Assembly: GCF_034931025.1 (NCBI RefSeq)
Contig: NZ_JAYGIL010000018.1
Span: 31,143 to 95,142 of the forward strand
From: Arcicella gelida
GTDB taxonomy: Bacteria; Bacteroidota; Bacteroidia; Cytophagales; Spirosomataceae
Direction: 5' to 3'
DNA: 64,000 nucleotides
Within the stretch, counting starts at the first letter, position 1; each line of letters starts with the position of its first letter. Below are positions 1 to 8,090 of the stretch, one piece after another. The translations under genes and the position numbers were made by a program. Under the pieces are notes generated by a model. That model had not been told where the DNA came from, ran no database searches, and saw nothing but the letters and a program-made list of their open reading frames with translations.

Positions 1-1106
1 TCTGGCAATTTACCAACACTTCCATCTGGATTACGGTGGCTGTAATCAATCGCTTGAATACAACGTCCGCTTGGAATATAATACTTCGCCGTAGTTACTT
101 TTAGTTTAGTATTATAAGTTAAATCACGAGTGATTTGTACCAAGCCTTTTCCATAGCTACGTTGTCCGATTAACACGCCACGGTCATAATCTTGAATTAC
201 TCCTGCTACAATTTCTGCGGCTGAGGCACTTCTTGAATTTGTTAAAACCGTTACTGGAATCTCTGTATCCATTGCTGCATTTAATCCAACATAAGTTTTG
301 TTCCAATCTTGTACTTTGCCTTTGGTCGAAACAATTTCGGATTCTTTTGGCAGAAAAATATTACAAATATCAACAGCCATGTTCAGTAATCCACCCGGAT
401 TTTCACGTAAATCCAATACTAATTTCTTCATGCCTTTACCTTTCAATTCGGTAAATGCCGTACGAACTTCTTTGGATGCAGTACTTGTAAAATCTTTTAA
501 ATCAATATAACCAACTTCGTTATTAATCATGCCGTAATAAGGTACATTTTTCATTTTTACGACATCACGAGTAATCGAAAATTCTTCTAATTTATCCGTT
601 CCATAACGTTTTACGGTTAGTTTTACGGCTGTTCCAGTTTGTCCTTTGATGAGTTTTCCAGCATCACCAATTTTTCGAGCAGCTAAATCAATGCCATCCA
701 CTTTTACAATTTCGTCCCCAATGCGTAATCCTGATTTTTCTGCGGGTGTTCCTTCATCAATCAGCATGATTACAATTTTGCCATTTCTATTACTGGTAAC
801 GATGCCAATGCCATTGTATTTGCCCGTCGTCATTGTCATGTAATCTTCGATTTCATCTTCTGCGTAATACACAGTATAAGGGTCAAATGATTTCAACATG
901 GCATCAATAGACGTTTTGATGGTTCTATTGGGATTGATTTCATCTACATAATAACGGTTCAATTCCTTGAAGAGCGTTGCATAAATGTCTAAATTTTTGG
1001 CGATTTCGAAGAAACGTTCGCCTGGGTCAGTAAATGAAGCCAACGAAAAGCCCACCACAGTAACGGCTGTGATTATTAATGACTTAGCAGACATTTTTAT
1101 ATTCAT
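1..1106 (-). CDS. S41 family C-terminal processing peptidase (partial, 3' end cut off)
   Basis: Reading the minus strand from the ATG at 1106 gives about 368 residues that run off the window edge, so the C-terminus is missing. An N-terminal hydrophobic segment (SLIITAVTVVGFSLA) suggests export to the periplasm. A PDZ-like region with GIGIV and GLRIGDEIVKVDG follows. The catalytic part shows LVLDLRENPGG, the serine region NSRSASAAEI and the lysine region SYGKGLVQ, which together give the Ser-Lys dyad of CtpA/Prc-type tail-specific proteases. A second in-frame ATG lies at 1094. Family members cleave unfolded or C-terminally tagged envelope proteins; the substrate here is unknown. Confidence 0.93.
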   Translation of the reverse strand, partial: MNIKMSAKSLIITAVTVVGFSLASFTDPGERFFEIAKNLDIYATLFKELNRYYVDEINPNRTIKTSIDAMLKSFDPYTVYYAEDEIEDYMTMTTGKYNGIGIVTSNRNGKIVIMLIDEGTPAEKSGLRIGDEIVKVDGIDLAARKIGDAGKLIKGQTGTAVKLTVKRYGTDKLEEFSITRDVVKMKNVPYYGMINNEVGYIDLKDFTSTASKEVRTAFTELKGKGMKKLVLDLRENPGGLLNMAVDICNIFLPKESEIVSTKGKVQDWNKTYVGLNAAMDTEIPVTVLTNSRSASAAEIVAGVIQDYDRGVLIGQRSYGKGLVQITRDLTYNTKLKVTTAKYYIPSGRCIQAIDYSHRNPDGSVGKLP

Positions 1107-1242
1107 TTGTCAGAAAATGTTAAAAAGAAAGTTCGTAAAGTATTGAATGCTTTACTTGATTGTACAAAGAACCAAACGAAGAAGTTTGTAGAAGTATTTC
1201 ATGGTTTTAGGTTAATTTCTTAACCGATTGAAACACCAATGG

Positions 1243-1701
1243 CTACACCATTTTCTTGAAAATCGCTTTCATCGCTTTTTCAATTTTGGCATAATCTTCT
1301 ATCGTCTTTGCAATATACACAAAAGCAATATAAGCTGGAATCTGTGAAGAAGGTTTTTCCATCAAAAGATGTTTGTTCAAGCGATAAGCTTCACGAGTAC
1401 GACGCTTGATGAGGTTTCTGTCAACAGCGTGTTTGAAGTAACGTTTTGAAACTGAAATTAAAATAGCAGTATTAATTTTTGGGGTATTTTCAGTTGAAGA
1501 TTCAGGAATAATGTCAATCTCTACATCACTGAATTCAGTACTCTTAGTTATAGCGACTAAACTTGCATCATCGAGAATATAAGAAACACGAAAAGGGTAG
1601 AGAAAAACCGAGTTGATTTTTTCACTACCCTTTCTATCGAAGAGCCTATCTATAACTTTCTTAGAACTGAGACGTTCTGACTTTTTGAAAGTAAATTTCA
1701 T
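1243..1701 (-). CDS. rnpA: Ribonuclease P protein component
   Basis: 152 residues. The N-terminus KFTFKKSERLSSKKVIDRLF and the basic signature RNLIKRRTREAYR are those of the RNase P protein, which binds the catalytic RNA and helps it remove 5' leaders from pre-tRNAs. It is slightly longer than the usual 115-130 residues because of an acidic, low-similarity insertion around residues 50-80. It lies 103 bases downstream of rpmH on the same strand, the near-universal rpmH-rnpA order, and is probably co-transcribed from the rpmH promoter at 2004-2034. Confidence 0.95.
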   Translation of the reverse strand: MKFTFKKSERLSSKKVIDRLFDRKGSEKINSVFLYPFRVSYILDDASLVAITKSTEFSDVEIDIIPESSTENTPKINTAILISVSKRYFKHAVDRNLIKRRTREAYRLNKHLLMEKPSSQIPAYIAFVYIAKTIEDYAKIEKAMKAIFKKMV

Positions 1702-1804
1702 GCTTTAATTTGTTAATTTGAAGATTTGCTCGCTTGAAAATGTCATCAAAACAAAGTTCAAACGCTACTCATTTTCAAATTTTCAAATTGTTCACATTCT
1801 TAGA
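1702..1804. repeat. rnpA-rpmH spacer with TTGAAAAT-type inverted repeats
   Basis: The spacer holds TTAATTTGAAGATTTG and TTGAAAATG near 1723-1743, then the opposite orientation ATTTTCAAATTTTCAAATTG at 1771-1790, so it can fold back on itself. The same words build a larger hairpin between rplK and rplA (14366-14448). I infer a dispersed A+T-rich intergenic element; no function can be read from sequence. Confidence 0.5.
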
Positions 1805-1960
1805 CTATTTACCTCTTTTCTCGTCTGAAACTGTCAATTTGTGTCTTCCTCTTGCACGACGAGCAGCCAAAGTACGGCGACCGTTTGGAGTTGACATTCT
1901 TTCACGGAATCCGTGTTTGTTCTTTCTTTTTCTTACAGAAGGTTGAAATGTTCTTTTCAT
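1805..1960 (-). CDS. rpmH: 50S ribosomal protein L34
   Basis: 51 codons on the minus strand from the ATG at 1960 to TAG at 1805. The start MKRTFQPSVRKRKNKHGF, the middle RMSTPNGRRTLAARRARGR and the tail HKLTVSDEKRGK match L34, a small basic protein of the large ribosomal subunit. It is normally overlooked because of its size. It is followed by rnpA and preceded by a strong Bacteroidota promoter at 2004-2034. Confidence 0.96.
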   Translation of the reverse strand: MKRTFQPSVRKRKNKHGFRERMSTPNGRRTLAARRARGRHKLTVSDEKRGK

Positions 1961-2003
1961 GGCATTATATCTTTATAATTCTTATATTTCTAAAACAGGA
2001 CTG

Positions 2004-2034
2004 CAAAGGTACAGAAGTTTTTTGAAGTTGCAAA
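2004..2034 (-). promoter_or_regulatory. Bacteroidota-type promoter of rpmH-rnpA
   Basis: On the minus strand TTTG (2034-2031) is followed after exactly 19 bases by TACCTTTG (2011-2004). This is a perfect fit to the Bacteroidota primary-sigma consensus TTTG-N19-TAnnTTTG. The predicted transcription start near 1997 leaves a leader of about 37 bases before the rpmH ATG. Confidence 0.85.
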
Positions 2035-2076
2035 TTCTTTCTAAAAACTTTCTGATACTAAGGCAATGATAATGAG

Positions 2077-2084
2077 TATCTTTG
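2077..2084 (+). promoter_or_regulatory. Candidate -7 element of the M61 peptidase gene
   Basis: TATCTTTG matches TAnnTTTG on the plus strand; no clear TTTG lies at the ideal distance upstream. If used, transcription would start near 2091, inside the longest possible reading frame (from 2066). This argues that translation starts at 2165. Confidence 0.45.
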
Positions 2085-2164
2085 ATGAAAATTATCAGAA
2101 ATTTACTCCTAAATGCTTATCAATTACACTAATTTTAGGATACTCAGAAAAGCTTAATAAGAAG

Positions 2165-3607
2165 ATGAAATATAAAATTGATGCAAAAGAACCGCAAAGC
2201 CATCTATTAAATATAGAAATGCTTGTTGAAAATATTCAGTCGGAAACGATTGAAATTCAGTTACCTGCATGGCGACCAGGACGTTATGAATTACAAAACT
2301 TTGCTAAAAATATTCAAAGTTTTGAAGTATTTGATTTAGCGGGAAATCTACTTGATTTTAGCAAAACTACCAAAGATAGATGGCTCGTTAATACATCTGA
2401 AATTCAAGAAGTTAAGGTTGTTTTAAACTATTTTGCCAATGTGCAAAATGCAGGAAGTTCATTCGTGGATGATACTGTAATGTACATCAATTTTGTAAAC
2501 TGTTTACCTTACGTAGAAGGTAGAATGGATGAAACTTGTGAAGTAAGTATTTCTTTACCAGATGACTACAAAATTGTATGTGGTTTGCCCAATAAAGTTA
2601 ACGAGCCACATACTTTATTGGCATCCGACTATTATCATTTGGTGGATTCGCCGATGTTGGCAAGCCCGTATTTACAACACAAAACATATCATGTAGGTGA
2701 TACAGAATTTTTTATTTGGTTTTTGGGAAATTATATTCCAAACTGGGAAAAAACTTTGACCGATTTCCAACAATTCACCAAAAAACAGCTTGAAGTGATG
2801 GGCGATTTTCCTGAAAAGGATTATCATTTCATCAATTGGATGTTGCCTACTTCTTTTTATCATGGCGTAGAACATCGCAATTCTACCATGATAGTTTTAG
2901 GACCAGCTTCGGAAGGCGACGGACTCTATACAGATTTATTAGGTATCAGTTCGCATGAATTATATCATGCTTGGAATATCTGTAAAATTCGTCCGATAGA
3001 AATGTCACCTTATGATTTTACCAAAGAAAATTACTTCCCAACGGGTTTTGTAGCCGAAGGTGTAACTACTTATTTCGGAGATTTATTTTTAGCACAATCA
3101 GGAGTATTTAATTTAGAAGCTTATTTAAAGGAATTAGAAACGGTCATCAAACGCCATTTTGAACAAGATGGAAAAGCTTTTCAATCGTTGGTAGAATCTT
3201 CTTTTGATTTGTGGTTGGATGGTTACTCACAACCAATTCCCAACCGCAGAGTATCAATTTATCAAAAAGGAGCAGTAGTAGCCTTAATACTTGATTTAAT
3301 GATTCGTTTGAAATTTGGTCACCGTCGTTCATTGGGCAATGTGATGCAATTGATGTGGGAACGTTTTGGCAAAACAGGCGAAGGCTATTCGATAGAAGAT
3401 TACCAAAAAGTTTGTGAAGAAGTATATGCAGGTTCATTGAAAACCTATTTTAAAGACTGCATTTACGGCAATATACCTTTAGAAAGTTTAGCAAACGAAT
3501 TACTGCAAGCTTTTGGCATCAGTATAGAATGGAACGAAAACGGTAAAATACATTTGGAATTATTAGATTCAGAGAATGAAAACCTAAAGTTGTGGTTAAA
3601 TTTGTAA
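2165..3607 (+). CDS. M61 family (glycyl aminopeptidase-type) metallopeptidase
   Basis: 480 residues from the ATG at 2165. The protein begins with the beta-rich M61 N-terminal domain (MKYKIDAKEPQSHLLNIEM), including the conserved LPAWRPGRYE stretch near residue 36. The zinc motif HELYH lies at residues 264-268, with FVAEGVTTYFGDL downstream supplying the third ligand. The frame is open back to 2066, but those 33 codons do not resemble the family and contain a promoter-like element. No C-terminal PDZ domain is obvious, so it is shorter than the common PDZ-containing forms. No export signal is visible. It probably hydrolyses peptides with small N-terminal residues; the true substrate is unknown. 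Confidence 0.88.
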   Translation: MKYKIDAKEPQSHLLNIEMLVENIQSETIEIQLPAWRPGRYELQNFAKNIQSFEVFDLAGNLLDFSKTTKDRWLVNTSEIQEVKVVLNYFANVQNAGSSFVDDTVMYINFVNCLPYVEGRMDETCEVSISLPDDYKIVCGLPNKVNEPHTLLASDYYHLVDSPMLASPYLQHKTYHVGDTEFFIWFLGNYIPNWEKTLTDFQQFTKKQLEVMGDFPEKDYHFINWMLPTSFYHGVEHRNSTMIVLGPASEGDGLYTDLLGISSHELYHAWNICKIRPIEMSPYDFTKENYFPTGFVAEGVTTYFGDLFLAQSGVFNLEAYLKELETVIKRHFEQDGKAFQSLVESSFDLWLDGYSQPIPNRRVSIYQKGAVVALILDLMIRLKFGHRRSLGNVMQLMWERFGKTGEGYSIEDYQKVCEEVYAGSLKTYFKDCIYGNIPLESLANELLQAFGISIEWNENGKIHLELLDSENENLKLWLNL

Positions 3608-3647
3608 ACTAATTTTAAATAGATAAAAACTTGCGTTAGCATTTTCT

Positions 3648-3732
3648 GAAATTCCGCTGTTTGAGCGAAGCGAGTTTCGGAATTTCTTGATTTTCTTTTG
3701 TTACTTTTCTTGTATCAAGACAAGAAAAGTAA
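3648..3732. repeat. Intergenic double-hairpin element
   Basis: Two inverted repeats lie in tandem. GAAATTCCG (3648-3656) pairs with CGGAATTTC (3678-3686), enclosing a G+C-richer loop with AGCGAAGCGAG. TTACTTTTCTTGT (3701-3713) pairs perfectly over 13 bp with ACAAGAAAAGTAA (3720-3732). The pair occupies the spacer between the M61 and M20 genes. It resembles a dispersed extragenic repeat unit rather than a terminator, because no T-tract follows. Confidence 0.55.
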
Positions 3733-3800
3733 GGACTCGAAGATTAACTATTATAATATCGCTCTTAATACTTTGAAGAGATAATCGGACAGATTAAGAT

Positions 3801-4982
3801 ATGAAAGATAAAATAAAACAATTAGCCAATGATTTGGCTGGAGAATTCGTTGCGAATCGCAGACATTTGCACCAAAACCCTGAGTTGTCTTATGAAGAAT
3901 TTAAAACTCAGCAATACGTTGCCACACGTTTAAAGGAAATTGGTATTACGCCAACAGAAATTGCGAATACTGGTTTAGTGGCAACAATTGAAGGCAATAA
4001 TCCTTCTTCAAAAATCGTGGCTTTGCGTGCTGACATGGATGCTTTACCGATTGTTGAAGCGAACGACGTACCTTATAAATCATTGAACCAAGGGGTAATG
4101 CACGCTTGTGGACATGATGTGCATACTGCTTCATTGTTGGGCGTGTCTAAAATTTTATACAATCTCCGCAATGAGTTCGACGGAACGGTGAAATTGGTTT
4201 TTCAGCCTGCGGAAGAAAAAGCACCGGGCGGAGCTTCGGTAATGATTGCCGAAGGAGCTTTATTAAACCCTGCACCCAGTAAAATGCTTGGTCAGCACGT
4301 TGCACCAAATATTCCTGTGGGTAAAATTGGTTTCCGTGAAGGGATGTACATGGCAAGTGCGGATGAATTGTACTTTACCGTAAAAGGCAAAGGCGGACAC
4401 GGTGCTATGCCTGAATTGGGTATCGACCCTGTGTTGATTACTTCGCATATTATTGTGGCTTTGCAACAAATCATTAGCCGAAACAGAAATCCACGTTATC
4501 CGTCTGTTTTGACTTTTGGAAAAGTAATTGCCAACGGTGCTACCAACGTGATTCCAAACGAAGTATATGTAGAAGGTACTTTCCGTGCGATGGACGAAGT
4601 TTGGCGTGCAGATGCTTTGGCTCGTATCAAGAAAATGGCGGAAGGCATTGCGGAATCAATGGGTGGAACTTGTGAAGTATTTATTCAAAAAGGTTATCCA
4701 TTCTTGAAAAATGAACCAGAACTTACTCGCAGAATGAAAGGAGCTGCGGTGGAGTATATGGGCGAAGAAAACGTAATTGATTTAGATATTTGGTTGGCTG
4801 CCGAAGATTTTGCCTATTATACTCATCACGTAGATTCGTGTTTCTATCGTTTGGGTACTCGTAACGAAGAAAAAGGCATTATTTCAGGTGTACACACACC
4901 TACTTTTGATATTGACGAAAGTGCTTTGGAAATCGGAGCAGGTTTGATGTCTTGGTTGGCAGTGAGTGAATTGGCTTTATAA
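3801..4982 (+). CDS. M20 family metal-dependent amidohydrolase (N-acyl amino acid / hippurate hydrolase type)
   Basis: 393 residues, normal for the IAA-amidohydrolase/hippuricase branch of M20D. Visible motifs are RRHLHQNPELSYEE near residue 22, LRADMDALPI, the metal cluster HACGHDVH at residues 101-108 and FQPAEE with catalytic glutamate. A second metal histidine occurs in QHVAPNIPVG. No signal peptide is present, so it is cytoplasmic. Such enzymes remove acyl groups from N-acyl amino acids or small peptides. It is monocistronic, with a strong terminator directly after it. Confidence 0.9.
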   Translation: MKDKIKQLANDLAGEFVANRRHLHQNPELSYEEFKTQQYVATRLKEIGITPTEIANTGLVATIEGNNPSSKIVALRADMDALPIVEANDVPYKSLNQGVMHACGHDVHTASLLGVSKILYNLRNEFDGTVKLVFQPAEEKAPGGASVMIAEGALLNPAPSKMLGQHVAPNIPVGKIGFREGMYMASADELYFTVKGKGGHGAMPELGIDPVLITSHIIVALQQIISRNRNPRYPSVLTFGKVIANGATNVIPNEVYVEGTFRAMDEVWRADALARIKKMAEGIAESMGGTCEVFIQKGYPFLKNEPELTRRMKGAAVEYMGEENVIDLDIWLAAEDFAYYTHHVDSCFYRLGTRNEEKGIISGVHTPTFDIDESALEIGAGLMSWLAVSELAL

Positions 4983-4997
4983 TCTTTCGATAATTTA

Positions 4998-5038
4998 ACA
5001 AAACCCCTTAAACTTTACAGTTGAGGGGTTTTGTTTTT
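4998..5038 (+). terminator. Rho-independent terminator after the M20 gene
   Basis: ACAAAACCCCTTA pairs with the later TGAGGGGTTTTGT across a short loop, and a T-rich tract follows. It lies 16 bases after the stop codon of the M20 amidohydrolase. Confidence 0.85.
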
Positions 5039-5050
5039 GTAGAACACTTT

Positions 5051-5302
5051 TGTGATTCGCTTGACACAAATTATGTCATCGAAGAGATATTTTGTGATTC
5101 ACTTGACACAAATTATGTCATCGAAGAGATGTTCTGTGATTCGCTTGACATAAATTATGTCATCGAAGAGATATTTTGTGATTCGCTTGACATAAATTAT
5201 GTCATCGAAGAGATGTTTTGTGATTCGCATGACATAAATTCTGTCATCGGAGATATATTTTGTGATTCGCTTGACATAAATTCTGTCATCGAAGAGATAA
5301 AA
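5051..5302. repeat. Six tandem 42-bp units, each containing a palindrome
   Basis: Units begin at 5051, 5093, 5135, 5177, 5219 and 5261 (TGTGATTCGCTTGACA...), with only a few substitutions. Each holds a near-perfect inverted repeat, TGACATAAATTATGTCA, flanked by TTCG on the left and CGAA on the right, so every unit can form a hairpin or bind a dimeric protein. The period is a multiple of three, so an artificial reading frame crosses the array; it has no coding character of its own. The array lies between a terminator and the Nudix gene. Confidence 0.92.
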
Positions 5303-5351
5303 AGTTTATAATTATCACGGAATGGTATTCCGTGTTAGGATTGATAAAAAA

Positions 5352-5870
5352 ATGGCAAAAATGAATTTTTGTCCACAATGTGGAAAAAGCTTGATTACCA
5401 AGTTTAAAGATGATAGAGAAAGAATACTCTGTGCCGATGAAGACGATTGTGGTTTTGTGCATTGGAATAACCCAACACCCGTTGTCGCTGCCATCGTTGA
5501 ACACGAAGGCGATATTATTCTCGCTAGAAATGCCGCTTGGCCCGAAGGTTGGTTTGCTTTGATTACAGGCTTTCTGGAAGCAGGCGAAACACCCGAAGAA
5601 GGTATTTTACGAGAAGTAAAGGAAGAATTAAATCTTGATGGTGAAATCGTAGAATTGATAGGTTTGTACGAATTTCATAGAATGAATCAATTATTGATTA
5701 CATATCACGTTCGAGCTACAGGAACGATACAATTAAGCCCTGAATTGGTAGAATACCAGCGTAAAAAAGATCATGAAATCCTTCCTTGGGCATCAGGAAC
5801 TGGCAAAGCCGTAAAAGACTGGCAAGCTAAAAGAGGGATTTTTAATGAGGTGATTGAATTCAGGAAATAA
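5352..5870 (+). CDS. Nudix hydrolase with N-terminal zinc ribbon
   Basis: 172 residues from the ATG at 5352 (another start lies at 5361, and the frame is open to 5322). The N-terminus has a zinc-ribbon pattern CPQCGKS ... CADEDDCGF. The Nudix box begins at about residue 73 with GFLEAGETPEEG and continues REVKEEL, fitting GX5EX7REUXEEXGU. The layout resembles the C-terminal half of NADH pyrophosphatase (NudC), but without the N-terminal domain and with a short C-terminus. It probably cleaves a nucleoside diphosphate linked to another moiety in the cytoplasm; substrate unknown. The tandem palindrome array ends about 50 bases upstream. Confidence 0.88.
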   Translation: MAKMNFCPQCGKSLITKFKDDRERILCADEDDCGFVHWNNPTPVVAAIVEHEGDIILARNAAWPEGWFALITGFLEAGETPEEGILREVKEELNLDGEIVELIGLYEFHRMNQLLITYHVRATGTIQLSPELVEYQRKKDHEILPWASGTGKAVKDWQAKRGIFNEVIEFRK

Positions 5871-6003
5871 CGCTGATTCATCAATATTTTACAATTTGCT
5901 CAAACACCATTAATTTTGAACCAAATAAGATTTAAAAAACGTTTCAAACAAAATAAGTAAAAGGCTTTAGTCTATCATAATTTACAATAAACAATTATAT
6001 CAA

Positions 6004-6441
6004 ATGAGTTTTTCAGATACACGTCAAGCACAAATGCGTGAAATTTTAGCAAACGAAATTGCTCGAGGCGAAGCATTTTTAGCAGAAAACAAGAAAAGAC
6101 CTGAAGTTATTGAAACTGAAAGTGGCTTACAATACGAAATATTAGTTCAAGGCGATGGACCCAAACCAAGCGGGCCTAGAAGTAAGGTATTAACACATTA
6201 CCACGGTACTACTATCGACGGTAAAGTATTTGATAGTAGCGTATTGCGTAATGACCCAATTAGTTTCGGCTTAAACCAAGTAATTACGGGATGGACAGAA
6301 GGTTTACAATTGATGCCAACTGGAAGTAAGTATAAATTTTATTTGTCACATCATTTAGCTTATGGTGAACGTGGTGCAGGCAGAGACATTCCTGGCGGAG
6401 CAACTTTGATTTTTGAAGTAGAATTATTGAAAACTAACTAA
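6004..6441 (+). CDS. FKBP-type peptidyl-prolyl cis-trans isomerase
   Basis: 145 residues. A helical N-terminal part of about 40 residues (the FKBP_N-like arm used for dimerisation in FklB/FkpA proteins) precedes an FKBP domain. The domain shows VLTHYHGTTIDGKVFDSS, GLNQVITGWTEGLQLMPTGSK and the closing PGGATLIFEVELL, typical of active FKBPs. No signal peptide, so cytoplasmic and FklB-like. It catalyses proline isomerisation during protein folding. A perfect-stem terminator follows. Confidence 0.93.
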   Translation: MSFSDTRQAQMREILANEIARGEAFLAENKKRPEVIETESGLQYEILVQGDGPKPSGPRSKVLTHYHGTTIDGKVFDSSVLRNDPISFGLNQVITGWTEGLQLMPTGSKYKFYLSHHLAYGERGAGRDIPGGATLIFEVELLKTN

Positions 6442-6491
6442 ACGTATCCTTATCCTTTTAGATAGGTTTTCAAGATTAATGTTTATAATAC

Positions 6492-6524
6492 AATCCACCC
6501 ATATTATGGGTGGATTATTTATTT
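6492..6524 (+). terminator. Terminator after the FKBP gene
   Basis: A perfect 12-bp inverted repeat, AATCCACCCATA and TATGGGTGGATT with a one-base centre, is followed by ATTTATTTTAT. It lies 50 bases after the stop codon. Confidence 0.85.
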
Positions 6525-6724
6525 TATAGACTATTCCTCTGTATTACTTTAAATTGTTCATTAAACCAATCCATCTTTTTCATAGCCAAACCCAACAAAA
6601 AGAATCAACAATCCAATACACGTTTATTTCCTATTACAAGTTTATTGAATATGGACTGGCTAGGTTGACAAGCCATGGAATCAATTTTTACTCGTTTGAA
6701 CACTCCCTACGGTTAAATCCTAAA

Positions 6725-6760
6725 AACCAAAAAGAGACTACTCCTTTCGGAATAATCTCT
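6725..6760 (-). terminator. Terminator for the minus-strand barrel gene
   Basis: AGAGACTACTCC (6733-6744) pairs with GGAATAATCTCT (6749-6760), and the minus-strand side continues into TTTTTGGTTTTT. It lies 58 bases beyond the stop of the 6818-7984 gene. The rest of the 6442-6817 spacer holds no convincing gene. Confidence 0.65.
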
Positions 6761-6817
6761 TCTGGTATATTAGTTAAATATTCAAAGGTTAAACTATTGT
6801 ATTCATTTCAAGAATTA

Positions 6818-7984
6818 TTAGTTTACTTTCCAAGTTGGTACTTTTGCTTTTTTGGCAATTCTGTATGAATAACCTAAACTGATTGAATAATCTGCAAAAG
6901 CGGCATCGCCTTGTACATGAACGTATTTTGTAGGGTCCGTGATTTTAGAGTTTTGCAAGTTCTGATCTGCAATGTCCGCTGCGCTCTGAATACGATTTTT
7001 GATAAAGTTATAAGGCACAAACAAACTAAAAGTATGCTGACCTGTACGATAAGTAACCCCTGGCTCAACGGCAACTACATAACCCGGACGGCGATAAGCT
7101 ACTTGTCCGCCAAAAGCATCATAAGCGGGAATTCCTTCAAATCTACCTGCTAATGAGAAAGCAAGATTTTGCTTTTTACCTACTGTTGTCGTAACACCTG
7201 CACGAGCAAAGTATTGGTCTGGCGAAGCATAAATATTATATCCAGCTAAACCTGCTTTGGGTGCAGATTTGAAAGAGCCATTTGATTCACGTGGATTGAA
7301 CAAATAATAAGCATTAGCAAAACCATAAATATTTCTATGAATTTGTCTGAACCCTTGGAATTCAATTGAAAAACCTACGCCACCATCACCTGGTTGAATG
7401 GCTTGATCCATCATTACATTTTTCTTTGTTCCATCAGTTTGTAAAGCATCGTCTGTTTCAGTATAACTTCCTGTCGCTAATTTGATACCCGCACCAATCA
7501 TGATGTTTCCTTTATGTGCATTTTCTGGTTTAATTAACCAATAATTTGCGCCAAAACGAACATCACCTAAACCGCCAGCACTTACGCTATAGCGAGTTAA
7601 TTTTTTAGTAGCTGCATCAGCAGTTAAAGTAAGTGTTTGTGAACGTTCGGTATCAAGAAAAGGAACTGTTGCATTCAATTGTAATCTGCTTGAAAGTCCG
7701 TAAGAAACATTTACATCAACAGCATGTTGATAAATATTAACGGCATTTCCTAACGTTTGGCGTTGCGGTTGTTCTTCAGTACCAACAAAATGACGCCAAG
7801 AATGAAAGTAACGATAGTTTGCTCCAACTTGAAATTCACCTTTTGAAAGGTTATAAGAAGAAGAAGCCGACATGGCATTGATACCGCCCATTTGTCGAAC
7901 AGCTACACAACCTTGTGCATTAGCTTGTTCGTTGATGAACAATGCAGTAGCCACAATCATTAACGAATGTAAAGTTTTTTTCAT
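6818..7984 (-). CDS. Outer-membrane beta-barrel protein
   Basis: 388 residues. A signal peptide (MKKTLHSLMIVATALFINEQANA, cleaved before QG) precedes a chain of alternating amphipathic strands such as QVGANYRYFHSWRHF, RLQLNATVPFLD and FADYSISLGYSYRI. This is the pattern of a transporter-like barrel (phenol-degradation MetA/OMP family type). The stretch GCVAVRQMGG after the signal has a cysteine not expected in a barrel wall. It lies downstream of the haloperoxidase-type gene, separated by a perfect hairpin, and is probably in the same transcription unit as that gene and the barrel at 9638. Substrate unknown. Confidence 0.78.
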   Translation of the reverse strand: MKKTLHSLMIVATALFINEQANAQGCVAVRQMGGINAMSASSSYNLSKGEFQVGANYRYFHSWRHFVGTEEQPQRQTLGNAVNIYQHAVDVNVSYGLSSRLQLNATVPFLDTERSQTLTLTADAATKKLTRYSVSAGGLGDVRFGANYWLIKPENAHKGNIMIGAGIKLATGSYTETDDALQTDGTKKNVMMDQAIQPGDGGVGFSIEFQGFRQIHRNIYGFANAYYLFNPRESNGSFKSAPKAGLAGYNIYASPDQYFARAGVTTTVGKKQNLAFSLAGRFEGIPAYDAFGGQVAYRRPGYVVAVEPGVTYRTGQHTFSLFVPYNFIKNRIQSAADIADQNLQNSKITDPTKYVHVQGDAAFADYSISLGYSYRIAKKAKVPTWKVN

Positions 7985-8027
7985 GAAATTAATTTTTGGA
8001 TATTTAAAGAGAAGAATGTTCTATTTC

Positions 8028-8080
8028 TTTTTGAATGTTGAATTGTGAGTTTTTGTATTTCACAATTCAACATTCAAAAA
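8028..8080. repeat. Perfect 21-bp hairpin between the haloperoxidase and barrel genes
   Basis: The 21 bases at 8028-8048 (ending GAATGTTGAATTGTGA) are exactly complementary to those at 8060-8080, with an 11-base loop. No T-tract extends beyond the stem on the minus strand. It may therefore stabilise or process the mRNA, or attenuate the downstream barrel gene, rather than fully terminate. Confidence 0.75.
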
Positions 8081-8090
8081 TCGTTACTCA

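Noticed and set aside
1734..1946. Plus-strand open frame opposite rpmH
   Set aside because: It lies over the clear minus-strand rpmH gene and the spacer, and has no family resemblance.
2066..2164. Upstream extension of the M61 peptidase
   Set aside because: The 33 codons do not resemble the family, and they contain a -7 promoter element.
5051..5302. Possible CRISPR array
   Set aside because: The units abut directly with no unique spacers, and no cas genes are nearby.
5021..5311. Open frame of 96 codons across the tandem repeat array
   Set aside because: The frame stays open only because the 42-base period is divisible by three. It begins inside a terminator, and its codons simply mirror the palindromic DNA repeats.
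6554..6868. Plus-strand 104-codon open frame
   Set aside because: It runs through the minus-strand terminator and into the end of the barrel gene, and looks non-coding.
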